A stretch of 64,000 nucleotides of DNA, from positions 1,143,501 to 1,207,500 of the forward strand of contig NZ_CP150496.1 in assembly GCF_038019025.1 (NCBI RefSeq), read 5' to 3'. The notes under the pieces were generated by a model. It was given only the letters and a program-made list of their open reading frames with translations, made no database searches and had not been told where the DNA came from. The stretch's first letter is position 1. Each line of letters begins with the position of its first letter. Made by a program: the position numbers and the translations under genes. The DNA comes from Polaribacter marinaquae (GTDB lineage: Bacteria; Bacteroidota; Bacteroidia; Flavobacteriales; Flavobacteriaceae). Shown here piece by piece: positions 34,290-43,651 of the stretch.

Positions 34290-34547
34290 TTATTTATCTA
34301 TTGAGCCTAATACTCGCTTCATAAAAGTGTTTAAGGCCTCTTTTTTAGGAGCGCCATCTTTTACCATTTTATCAACTTCGATAGCTCCGTACATATTAGA
34401 AATCAACTCGCCGATAACATCTAATTCTTCATCTTTTAAAGAAGGAACCTCTGTTAAAGCTTCTAAAGTTTCTATGGTTTCTAAAACATAATCTTGATCG
34501 TTTTCTTCGATAAAATTTGTTAGGTGTTTAATTACAGGTAACTTCAT
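34290..34547 (-). CDS. DUF6952 family protein
   Basis: An 85-residue acidic helical protein starting MKLPVIKHLTNFIEEND, matching DUF6952, a small Bacteroidota family of unknown role. It ends the peroxiredoxin-thioredoxin operon and starts 2 nt after the thioredoxin stop, so it probably acts in the same redox pathway. No cysteine is present, so it is not itself a thiol enzyme. Confidence 0.75.
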   Translation of the reverse strand: MKLPVIKHLTNFIEENDQDYVLETIETLEALTEVPSLKDEELDVIGELISNMYGAIEVDKMVKDGAPKKEALNTFMKRVLGSIDK

Positions 34548-34549
34548 AA

Positions 34550-34858
34550 TTAAATAATTTCGCTTGCTAAGTCTTTTAAAACATCAAATTTATTTGTTTG
34601 TGCTTGATTTTTAAAACTTCCACTTTCAAAAGTTGCAAAAGTTGGCAAATTACTAACATCTGCTAATTTTCTGCTTTCTGGAAATTTTTCTGCATCTGCA
34701 ATTACAAAAGCAACGCTTTCATTTTCTGAAGCTAATTTTTTAAACTTTGGCTTCATTATTCTGCAATTACCACACCAAGTAGCAGAATATTGCACAATTA
34801 CCTTATCATTATTATTTACAATTTCTTGTAAATTGTCTTCTGTTAATTCTTGTAACAT
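34550..34858 (-). CDS. Thioredoxin-like protein (WCGNC)
   Basis: A 102-residue cytoplasmic thioredoxin-fold protein. The active site is YSATWCGNCRIMKPKF, with CGNC in place of the usual CGPC, and cis-Pro in NLPTFATFE. It lies 65 nt after the peroxiredoxin gene and 2 nt before DUF6952. By context it is the likely electron donor to that peroxiredoxin; trxB at 52051-52998 could reduce it, though this is inference. Confidence 0.88.
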   Translation of the reverse strand: MLQELTEDNLQEIVNNNDKVIVQYSATWCGNCRIMKPKFKKLASENESVAFVIADAEKFPESRKLADVSNLPTFATFESGSFKNQAQTNKFDVLKDLASEII

Positions 34859-34923
34859 AGTTGTAGTTTTTTAAAATATTCGTGTTTAGAAAACTTCTAA
34901 ACACGAATATTATCAATTATTTA

Positions 34924-35565
34924 TTAGTGAGAAGCTAAATATTCTGCAGTTCCTTTTGCGTTAGGAGACATTGCATCTTTACCTTCTTCCCAGTTTGCTG
35001 GACAAACTTCTCCGTTTTTCTGAACGTGAGCGTAAGCATCAATTAAACGTAAAAATTCGTTTACATTTCTACCAACTGGCATGTGGTTTATTCCTTCATG
35101 AAAAACTGTTCCTTCCTCATCAATTAAATAAGTTGCTCTATAAGTTACATTGTCTCCTTCTACTTGTATTGTTTGAGTTGCTTCATCAAAAGTTTCATTA
35201 GAAATATCTAAAATACCTAAAATAGAAGATAAGTTTCTGTTGCTATCTGCTAAAATTGGGTAAGTTACCCCTTCGATACCACCATTGTCTTTAGAAGTAT
35301 TTAACCATGCAAAATGTACTTCTGGTGTATCACAAGACGCACCAATTACAATAGTATTCCTTTTTTCAAATTCAGCTAAAGCTTCTTGAAAAGCATGTAA
35401 TTCTGTAGGACAGACAAATGTAAAATCTTTAGGATACCAAAATAATAATACTTTCTTGTTCTTATTTTTTGCTTCTTCTAAAACATTAATTTTGAACGTA
35501 TCTCCCATTTCGTTCATTGCGTCTACATTTAAATCTGGAAATTTTTTACCAACTGCTGTTGCCAT
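34924..35565 (-). CDS. 2-Cys peroxiredoxin (AhpC/TSA family)
   Basis: A 213-residue peroxiredoxin that reduces hydrogen peroxide and organic peroxides. Peroxidatic Cys52 is in PKDFTFVCPTELHAF, and the resolving Cys is in NGEVCPANWEEG near the C terminus, so it is a typical 2-Cys enzyme. It lacks an AhpF partner; a WCGNC thioredoxin gene follows instead. It diverges from katG across a 294-bp shared promoter region, so both main peroxide-removing activities sit back to back. Confidence 0.94.
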   Translation of the reverse strand: MATAVGKKFPDLNVDAMNEMGDTFKINVLEEAKNKNKKVLLFWYPKDFTFVCPTELHAFQEALAEFEKRNTIVIGASCDTPEVHFAWLNTSKDNGGIEGVTYPILADSNRNLSSILGILDISNETFDEATQTIQVEGDNVTYRATYLIDEEGTVFHEGINHMPVGRNVNEFLRLIDAYAHVQKNGEVCPANWEEGKDAMSPNAKGTAEYLASH

Positions 35566-35609
35566 TTTTTATAAGTTTTAAGTAATTATTAATTCGTTAT
35601 TTGAGACCA

Positions 35610-35617
35610 CAAAGATA
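35610..35617 (-). promoter_or_regulatory. Candidate -7 element of the peroxiredoxin promoter
   Basis: The minus strand reads TATCTTTG, fitting TAnnTTTG, 44 nt upstream of the peroxiredoxin ATG. No -33 TTG is clear. Confidence 0.4.
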
Positions 35618-35825
35618 TAAATGAGTATAGATTATTTGTTAGAATTTAATGTTAAGTTTTTATTATACTATAAATTAAATTTATCAAAATCAATTAAAAA
35701 AATAGACTAAAATTATTCGAATTATTTTAATTAAAAATTTGTAAATTTAATGAGAAAACATTTTAAATAGTTTTTAGTTATTTTAAAATAAAAACTATAG
35801 ATAATAATTATTCATAAAAAACCTG

Positions 35826-35833
35826 TAGGTTTG
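35826..35833 (+). promoter_or_regulatory. Candidate -7 element of the katG promoter
   Basis: TAGGTTTG fits TAnnTTTG and predicts a start near 35840, about 20 nt before the katG ATG. Upstream sequence is nearly pure AT and no regulator site is recognised. Confidence 0.5.
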
Positions 35834-35856
35834 CATTGTCAAATTAAATATTATAA

Positions 35857-38091
<2,235 letters not shown>

Positions 38092-38104
38092 TCTATATAA
38101 ATCT

Positions 38105-38140
38105 AAAAAGGATAGGTTTTGCAAAACCTATCCTTTTTTT
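38105..38140 (+). terminator. Strong terminator between katG and the ankyrin gene
   Basis: AAAAAGGATAGGTTTT, GC, AAAACCTATCCTTTTT: a perfect 16-bp stem with T-tail, ending about 15 nt before the ankyrin ATG. Ankyrin expression must come from read-through or a promoter inside this short gap. Confidence 0.92.
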
Positions 38141-38154
38141 TAAACTTTTAAATT

Positions 38155-38655
38155 ATGAATATTTTAAATACTTTTTTTAACGCTATTCAATCTATGAATA
38201 TCAATATGATTAAAACTTTGTTAAGAAAATTTCCTAACCTAGCGAACTCAAAAGACAAAAGGGGTTTTAGTCCTTTAGTTTTTGCAACTTATTTTGATAA
38301 AAAAGAAATTGCAGAAACCTTACTTAAGCATAACGCAAATGTAAACCATCAAGATGCGAAAGGAAATACTGCTTTGTTAGGTGTAGCATTTAAAGGCAAT
38401 GTAGAAATTGCAGAATTGCTACTTAAAAACAATGCAAATATTAACATGCAGAACAACCAAGGTTATTCAGCTTTAATTTTTGCAACACTTTACAATCAAG
38501 AAAAAATGGTTGAGTTTTTACTTAACAAAAATGCAGATTTCAACTTAAAAGATGTTGAAGGTAAAACTGCTTTAGAACATGCAAAAATTAAAAGCTTTGA
38601 TGCGATTATTACGTTGTTAGAAAATAAAAAATCTACTTGTTTGCAAACAATTTAA
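38155..38655 (+). CDS. Ankyrin repeat protein
   Basis: A 166-residue protein of four ankyrin repeats (units such as RGFSPLVFATYFDKKEIAET, GNTALLGVAFKGNVEIAEL, GYSALIFATLYNQEKMVEF, GKTALEHAKIKSFDAIITL). No signal peptide is visible. In Pseudomonas and others an ankyrin gene next to a catalase gene supports catalase activity, so a KatG-helper role is likely by context. It follows katG after a strong terminator. Its last 23 nt overlap the 3' end of the sigma-54 activator on the other strand. Confidence 0.88.
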   Translation: MNILNTFFNAIQSMNINMIKTLLRKFPNLANSKDKRGFSPLVFATYFDKKEIAETLLKHNANVNHQDAKGNTALLGVAFKGNVEIAELLLKNNANINMQNNQGYSALIFATLYNQEKMVEFLLNKNADFNLKDVEGKTALEHAKIKSFDAIITLLENKKSTCLQTI

Positions 38656-39796
38656 TATCGTTTGCAGACACTTCTTTCTCTCCTAAAATCAACAATCTTT
38701 CTACAACATTTCTAAGTTCCCTTATATTTCCTGTCCAATCATATTCTTGTAAAAGTGCAATAGCATCTTTAGAAAATTCTTTTTTAGTTGAACCTTGTTC
38801 TTTAGAAATTTTATTAGCAAAAAACTCTACTAATAAAGGTATATCTTCTCTTCTATCATTTAAAGCAGGTACTTTAATTAAAATTACAGCCAATCTATGA
38901 TACAAATCTTCTCTAAATCTTCCTTGTGCAATTTCTTCTTTTAAATTTTTATTAGTAGCTGCAACAATTCTTACATTTACTTTGATGTCTTTATCAGAAC
39001 CAACTCTTTGAATTTTATTTTCTTGTAAAGCTCTTAACACTTTTGCTTGCGCAGACAAGCTCATATCCCCTATCTCATCTAAAAATATGGTTCCGCCATT
39101 TGCTGCTTCAAACTTACCAGCTCTATCTTTATTTGCTCCAGTAAAAGATCCTTTTACATGCCCAAATAATTCACTTTCTATTAACTCAGAAGGTATTGCT
39201 GCACAATTTACTTCAATCATTGGCGCTTTAACTCTATCTGATTTTTCGTGTAACCAATGTGCTACCAATTCTTTTCCTGTTCCGTTTGGCCCAGTTATTA
39301 AAACTCTTGCATCTGTTGCCGCAACTTTTTCTATAATTTCTTTAATATGAGAAATCGCATCACTTTCTCCTATCATTTCATAGTTTTTGCTGACTTTTTT
39401 CTTCAGTCTTTTGTTTTCGACAATTAAAACCTTTTTATCCAAAGCATTTCTAACTGTATTTAACAACCTGTTTAAATCTGGCGGCTTAGAAATATAATCG
39501 AAAGCACCTAAACGCATTGTATTTACTGCGGTATCAAGATCTCCGTGACCAGAAATCATCACAATTGGTATTTCTGGTTTTATTTTTTTTGCTTTTTCTA
39601 ACACCTCAACACCATCCATTTTAGGCATTTTAATATCGCATAAAACCAAATCGTAATCGTTATTTTTTATCATCTCTATACCCAACAAACCATCTTCTGC
39701 TTCTTCAACATTATATGCATCATTTTCTTCAGAAATAATTTTTTTCAAAACTCTTCTAATTGCTGCTTCGTCTTCGATAATTAATATCTTGCTCAT
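38633..39796 (-). CDS. Sigma-54 dependent response regulator lacking a DNA-binding domain
   Basis: A 387-residue NtrC-class protein. A receiver domain (phospho-acceptor Asp54 in VLCDIKMPKMDG) is followed by an AAA+ domain with Walker A GPNGTGKE (169-176), the sigma-54 contact loop GSFTGA (216-221), Walker B GGTIFLDEIGDM and an arginine-finger region. It ends at about residue 387 right after the AAA+ helical lid, so the C-terminal Fis-type helix-turn-helix of NtrC is missing. It may act from solution, as reported for a few activators. No histidine kinase gene is adjacent. Confidence 0.9.
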   Translation of the reverse strand: MSKILIIEDEAAIRRVLKKIISEENDAYNVEEAEDGLLGIEMIKNNDYDLVLCDIKMPKMDGVEVLEKAKKIKPEIPIVMISGHGDLDTAVNTMRLGAFDYISKPPDLNRLLNTVRNALDKKVLIVENKRLKKKVSKNYEMIGESDAISHIKEIIEKVAATDARVLITGPNGTGKELVAHWLHEKSDRVKAPMIEVNCAAIPSELIESELFGHVKGSFTGANKDRAGKFEAANGGTIFLDEIGDMSLSAQAKVLRALQENKIQRVGSDKDIKVNVRIVAATNKNLKEEIAQGRFREDLYHRLAVILIKVPALNDRREDIPLLVEFFANKISKEQGSTKKEFSKDAIALLQEYDWTGNIRELRNVVERLLILGEKEVSANDIKLFANK

Positions 39797-39878
39797 AAAT
39801 TTTTATTTGAAACGTAATTTAAATAAATTTAATTCAAAATTATATCTAAACCTTTAATTCTTTTTCTTGTTTAATTTT

Positions 39879-40742
39879 CTATTGATTTTGATATAAGTGA
39901 ACATCTCTTTGTGGAAAAGGAATCGAAATATTATGTTCTCTAAATGCTTTTTCTATCGCAAACCTTAAATCGCTTTGTACAAACCTTGTTTCGAAACTGT
40001 TATTTAAAGAAAAAACCAATTTAAAATTTAAAGAACTATCTCCAAAATCAGCAAAAAGCACTTTGGGTTCTGGTATTTTTAAAATTTTATCGTGGTCTTT
40101 TGTAACATCTATCAATATTTTTTTAACTAGCTCTACATCACTACCGTAGGCAACACCAACAGAAACGGACTCTCTAGTCTCTGTTCCGTTTTCAGTCCAA
40201 TTAAATAATATTTTTGTTAAATATAAATGATTAGGTATTACCAATACTTTATTATCAATAGTTACAGCTCTTGTGGTTCTTAATCTAATATCTAAAACTC
40301 TACCAACTTTACTATCTAACTCTATAATATCGCCTACATGAACAGATTTATCAACCAAAATAAAAATACCAGAAATAATGTCTTGAAACAAAGTTTGCAA
40401 AGCCAAACCAACACCAATTAACAATACTGCAGAAGCAGCAAAAACAGCCGTAACATTAACCCCAGAAGCATCCATAGCCACTAAGAAAATAACCAAAAAA
40501 ACTAGCCATCTTATATAACTAAAAACGCTAATAAATTTAACTTTATCATTTTCTGGCATTTTTCTAGTTACAAATCTGCGTACTAGTTTTAAGGCGAAAG
40601 CGGTTAACAAAAGCGCTACTGCAACAAATATTAATCCTTTTACAGTAATACTAATTTCATCACTAAATTTAAAAGTATAATCTAAAATAGATGTTGTTTC
40701 TTCTTTTATAGCTTCTTTTACTTTTTCTAAACTGTCTTGCAT
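39879..40742 (-). CDS. MscS family mechanosensitive channel
   Basis: A 287-residue small-conductance mechanosensitive channel subunit. Three membrane helices lie in the first ~130 residues, the pore-lining helix includes AVLLIGVGLALQTLFQDIISGIF, and the MscS beta domain follows (VDKSVHVGDIIELDSKVGRVLDIRLRTT). It would release solutes on hypo-osmotic shock in the inner membrane. It starts 0 nt after the ABC permease stop and is co-transcribed with the ABC exporter genes upstream. Confidence 0.92.
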   Translation of the reverse strand: MQDSLEKVKEAIKEETTSILDYTFKFSDEISITVKGLIFVAVALLLTAFALKLVRRFVTRKMPENDKVKFISVFSYIRWLVFLVIFLVAMDASGVNVTAVFAASAVLLIGVGLALQTLFQDIISGIFILVDKSVHVGDIIELDSKVGRVLDIRLRTTRAVTIDNKVLVIPNHLYLTKILFNWTENGTETRESVSVGVAYGSDVELVKKILIDVTKDHDKILKIPEPKVLFADFGDSSLNFKLVFSLNNSFETRFVQSDLRFAIEKAFREHNISIPFPQRDVHLYQNQ

Positions 40743-42068
40743 TTATCCTTTATATTTTAACCACTTATACAAATCTTTATAAGTTGCTTTTTTACCATAC
40801 ATTAAAATACCAACTCTATAAATTTTTGCTGCTAACCAAACCATAAACACAAATGTAACTAATAACAAAGCCATTGAAATTAATAATTCGTACCAAGAAA
40901 CCCCAAAAGGAACTCTCATTAACATTACGATTGGCGCTGTAAAAGGAATATGAGAAAACAAGACAGCAATAGAACCATGCGGATCATTCATTACTGTGGC
41001 AAACCCAACATAAACTCCTAAAATTAATGGTAACATTATCGGCAACATAAATTGTTGCGTGTCTGTTTCGTTATCTACTGCCGCACCAACAGCTGCAAAC
41101 AACGAACTATACAACATAAATCCTCCTAAAAAATAAAATATAAACAACACAAATAGCTTTAAAATTGGCAATTTTAGTATTTCTTGAACAACCATTTGCC
41201 CTTTATCACCCTCAGTTGCTTGTTTAACTGCATCCATTTGCTCTGCTGGCACTCTTGCTGATTGCATTTCTACAACATCTACACCAAATATTGAAGAAAC
41301 AACCGTAAGAATTACAAATAATAAAACTCCCCAAATAAAGAACTGTAATAATCCTGCGGATGCATTACCTAAAATTTTACCCAACATTAATTGAAATGGC
41401 TTTACTGATGACACAATTATTTCTATAATTCTACTTGTTTTTTCTTCGATAACACTTCTCATCACAGAAGTACCATAAATCATTACAAACATCATTAATA
41501 AATAACCTGCAATTGCCCCAACACCAATTTTTAAACCATTAATTAATTTTGATGATTGCTCTCCAGAAAAATTGAACATTTTAATATCTGTATTGATTTT
41601 AGATGCTTCTATTTTATCTAAATCGATACCAAAATCGGTTAGTTTTATATTTCTGATTTTTTGTTCAATCTTATTTTCTAAAGAATTCATAACAGACATT
41701 CCTGGTGATTCTTTAGAGTAGAATTCTATTGATTTTGCTAAAACCTCTAAACTATCTTGTTTAGGAATTAACAATGCGCCATAAAAATCACCTTCTTCTA
41801 CCTTCTTTTTTGTTTCCTCAACTCCTAAATCTGTGTAATCTAAATAATGAATCGTTTTTGTATTTTTAAAATCTGCTTTCGAAAAAAACTCAGAATTATC
41901 TACATAAACTATTTTTTTAATTTTTTCATCATTTTTTTGCATCAGAAAAAAGACTAATGCACCCATACCTACCATAATTAGCGGACTCAAAAAAGTCATA
42001 ATTATAAATGATTTATTACGAACTTTAGCAATAAACTCTCTTTGTATAATTAACTTTAACTTGCTCAT
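40743..42068 (-). CDS. ABC-2 type permease (NatB-like)
   Basis: A 441-residue membrane subunit of the ABC-2 superfamily. One N-terminal helix (FIIMTFLSPLIMVGMGALVFFLM) is followed by a ~150-residue periplasmic region and five more helices, including GTSVMRSVIEEKTSRIIEIIVSSVKPFQLMLGK, the signature of the NatB-type family. The related pair exports sodium in Bacillus, but the substrate here is unknown. It lies 4 nt after the ATPase gene and just before the MscS gene. Confidence 0.88.
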   Translation of the reverse strand: MSKLKLIIQREFIAKVRNKSFIIMTFLSPLIMVGMGALVFFLMQKNDEKIKKIVYVDNSEFFSKADFKNTKTIHYLDYTDLGVEETKKKVEEGDFYGALLIPKQDSLEVLAKSIEFYSKESPGMSVMNSLENKIEQKIRNIKLTDFGIDLDKIEASKINTDIKMFNFSGEQSSKLINGLKIGVGAIAGYLLMMFVMIYGTSVMRSVIEEKTSRIIEIIVSSVKPFQLMLGKILGNASAGLLQFFIWGVLLFVILTVVSSIFGVDVVEMQSARVPAEQMDAVKQATEGDKGQMVVQEILKLPILKLFVLFIFYFLGGFMLYSSLFAAVGAAVDNETDTQQFMLPIMLPLILGVYVGFATVMNDPHGSIAVLFSHIPFTAPIVMLMRVPFGVSWYELLISMALLLVTFVFMVWLAAKIYRVGILMYGKKATYKDLYKWLKYKG

Positions 42069-42072
42069 CTTC

Positions 42073-43002
42073 TTAATTATTTTTGTTTATTGCTTGTATA
42101 AAAATATCATTTGCGCTCGGAATAAGCTCTACAAAATGTTGTACTTCTCCTCTACTTGTTAAAAATGATAACAATTCATTTGCCGTTTTACCTGTTGGTA
42201 TTTTTACGTTTAAAGTTAAACTGTCGTTTAATAATTTAAAATCTGATGGATACACTTTAAAGTGTTCTTTTAAAATACTTTCTACTTCTGTAGGATTTTG
42301 AGTATTTAAACCAACTTGAAATGTATTTGTTCTAAACTTACGTTTAATATCATCTAACTTACCGTCTAAAATTTTGTTTGATTTATCTATCAAAGCAATT
42401 TCATCACACATTTCTTCTACCGACTCCATTCTATGAGTCGAAAAAATTATTGTAGCACCTTCATCTCTTAATTGTAAAATCTCTTTAGCAATTAATTGCG
42501 CATTAATAGGATCAAAACCAGAAAAAGGTTCATCAAAAATTAATAATTTAGGATTGTGCATTACAGTAACAATAAACTGCACTTTTTGCGCCATTCCTTT
42601 AGAAAGTTCTTCTATTTTTTTATTCCACCAAGCAGAAATATCAAATTTTTCGAACCAATACTTTAATCTTTTTTTCGCTTCAGATTTACTCAAACCTTTT
42701 AATTGTGCCAAATACAAAGCTTGCTCGCCAACCTTCATAGACTTATACAAACCACGTTCTTCTGGCAAATAACCAATTTGAGCTGTATGATGTGGTGCTA
42801 GTTTTTCTCCATCTAAAATGACAGAACCACTATCTGCCATTGTTATTTGGTTTATAATTCTAATTAAAGACGTTTTACCTGCACCGTTTGGCCCTAACAA
42901 ACCGTAAACACTTCCTTTAGGAATTGCAAGTGAAACATTATTTAACGCAGTATAATCTCCGTATCTTTTAACTACGTTATTTATTTCTAATAAATTCTTC
43001 AT
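42073..43002 (-). CDS. ABC transporter ATP-binding protein (NatA-like)
   Basis: A 309-residue ATPase. Walker A is GPNGAGKTSLIRII, the Q-loop region is QIGYLPEERGLY, the ABC signature is ELSKGMAQKVQF, and Walker B is LLIFDEPFSGFDP, followed by the H-loop Thr-His in FSTHRMESVEEMCD. The C-terminal ~90 residues are a regulatory tail. It powers the adjacent ABC-2 permease. The gene starts at 43002, facing the MarR gene across a ~180-bp region that carries MarR-type operator palindromes. Confidence 0.92.
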   Translation of the reverse strand: MKNLLEINNVVKRYGDYTALNNVSLAIPKGSVYGLLGPNGAGKTSLIRIINQITMADSGSVILDGEKLAPHHTAQIGYLPEERGLYKSMKVGEQALYLAQLKGLSKSEAKKRLKYWFEKFDISAWWNKKIEELSKGMAQKVQFIVTVMHNPKLLIFDEPFSGFDPINAQLIAKEILQLRDEGATIIFSTHRMESVEEMCDEIALIDKSNKILDGKLDDIKRKFRTNTFQVGLNTQNPTEVESILKEHFKVYPSDFKLLNDSLTLNVKIPTGKTANELLSFLTSRGEVQHFVELIPSANDIFIQAINKNN

Positions 43003-43109
43003 TGATTAAAGTAGATTTTCATTTTAGGTAAAAAGCCTAACAAAATTACATATTTTATAACTATTAGTGTAACATCAACTAAAAACGTTACAGTTTAATT
43101 TTATGTTAA

Positions 43110-43157
43110 ATTTACTATGCATGCATAACTTTTTTGAAATTTACTATGCACGCATAA
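43110..43157. promoter_or_regulatory. Two operator-like palindromes in the natA-marR spacer
   Basis: TATGCATGCATA at 43116-43127 is a perfect 12-bp palindrome; TATGCACGCATA at 43145-43156 is the same site with one mismatch in symmetry. Each is preceded by AAATTTAC, forming a 20-bp direct repeat 29 bp apart. The arrangement fits a MarR-family operator controlling the marR-fad genes and perhaps the divergent ABC genes. Confidence 0.7.
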
Positions 43158-43167
43158 TAAATTTTAT

Positions 43168-43175
43168 TATATTTG
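43168..43175 (+). promoter_or_regulatory. Candidate -7 element of the marR-fad promoter
   Basis: TATATTTG fits TAnnTTTG and ends 5 nt before the marR ATG, predicting a leaderless or nearly leaderless transcript. The -33 TTTG at 43133-43136 is farther away than usual. Confidence 0.45.
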
Positions 43176-43180
43176 AACCA

Positions 43181-43639
43181 ATGAATAAAAATAAATCAAT
43201 AGATCATCAATTAAGAGCAACATGGCAAGCCGTTGCAAAATTGTATAACGAACAAGCGTTAACACATAATAGCACAATGGCTACAGCTTTTGTTTTGTTA
43301 AATATTGATAAGGAAAACGGAACGCCGTCTACAGCTTTAGGACCGTTAATGGGAATGGAACCAACAAGCCTTTCTAGAATTTTAAAAAACATGGAAGACA
43401 AAGGTGCTATTTGCAGAGAAAAAAACCCAGACGATGGTAGAAGCGTAATTATTAAATTAACAGAATACGGTAAAGAAATGCGTAAAATTTCTAAAGGACA
43501 TGTTATTCAGTTTAATGAAACAGTAATAAATAATGTTACAGAAAAAGACTTAGAAGGTTTTTTTAATGTGACCTCTACCATAAATAAATTAATAGCAGAT
43601 AAAGAAATTTATAAAGAAATCAACAATAAAGCAGTTTAA
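43181..43639 (+). CDS. MarR family transcriptional regulator of fatty-acid oxidation
   Basis: 152 residues from the ATG at 43181 (MNKNKSIDHQLRATWQAV). Earlier in-frame starts would cross the operator palindromes and encode an atypical Phe/Ile-rich tail. The winged helix-turn-helix is evident: LGPLMGMEPTSLSRILKNMEDKG followed by the wing ICREKNPDDGRSVIIKLTEYG. MarR dimers bind palindromes and release them on ligand binding; acyl-CoAs are plausible ligands because fadN-fadA-fadE follow directly, but this is inference. The stop lies 12 nt before fadN, so the regulator is part of the operon. Confidence 0.88.
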   Translation: MNKNKSIDHQLRATWQAVAKLYNEQALTHNSTMATAFVLLNIDKENGTPSTALGPLMGMEPTSLSRILKNMEDKGAICREKNPDDGRSVIIKLTEYGKEMRKISKGHVIQFNETVINNVTEKDLEGFFNVTSTINKLIADKEIYKEINNKAV

Positions 43640-43651
43640 AAAATCAAACAA

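Noticed and set aside
43103..43180. Upstream start for marR adding 26 residues
   Set aside because: It would translate through the operator repeats and produce an atypical tail.
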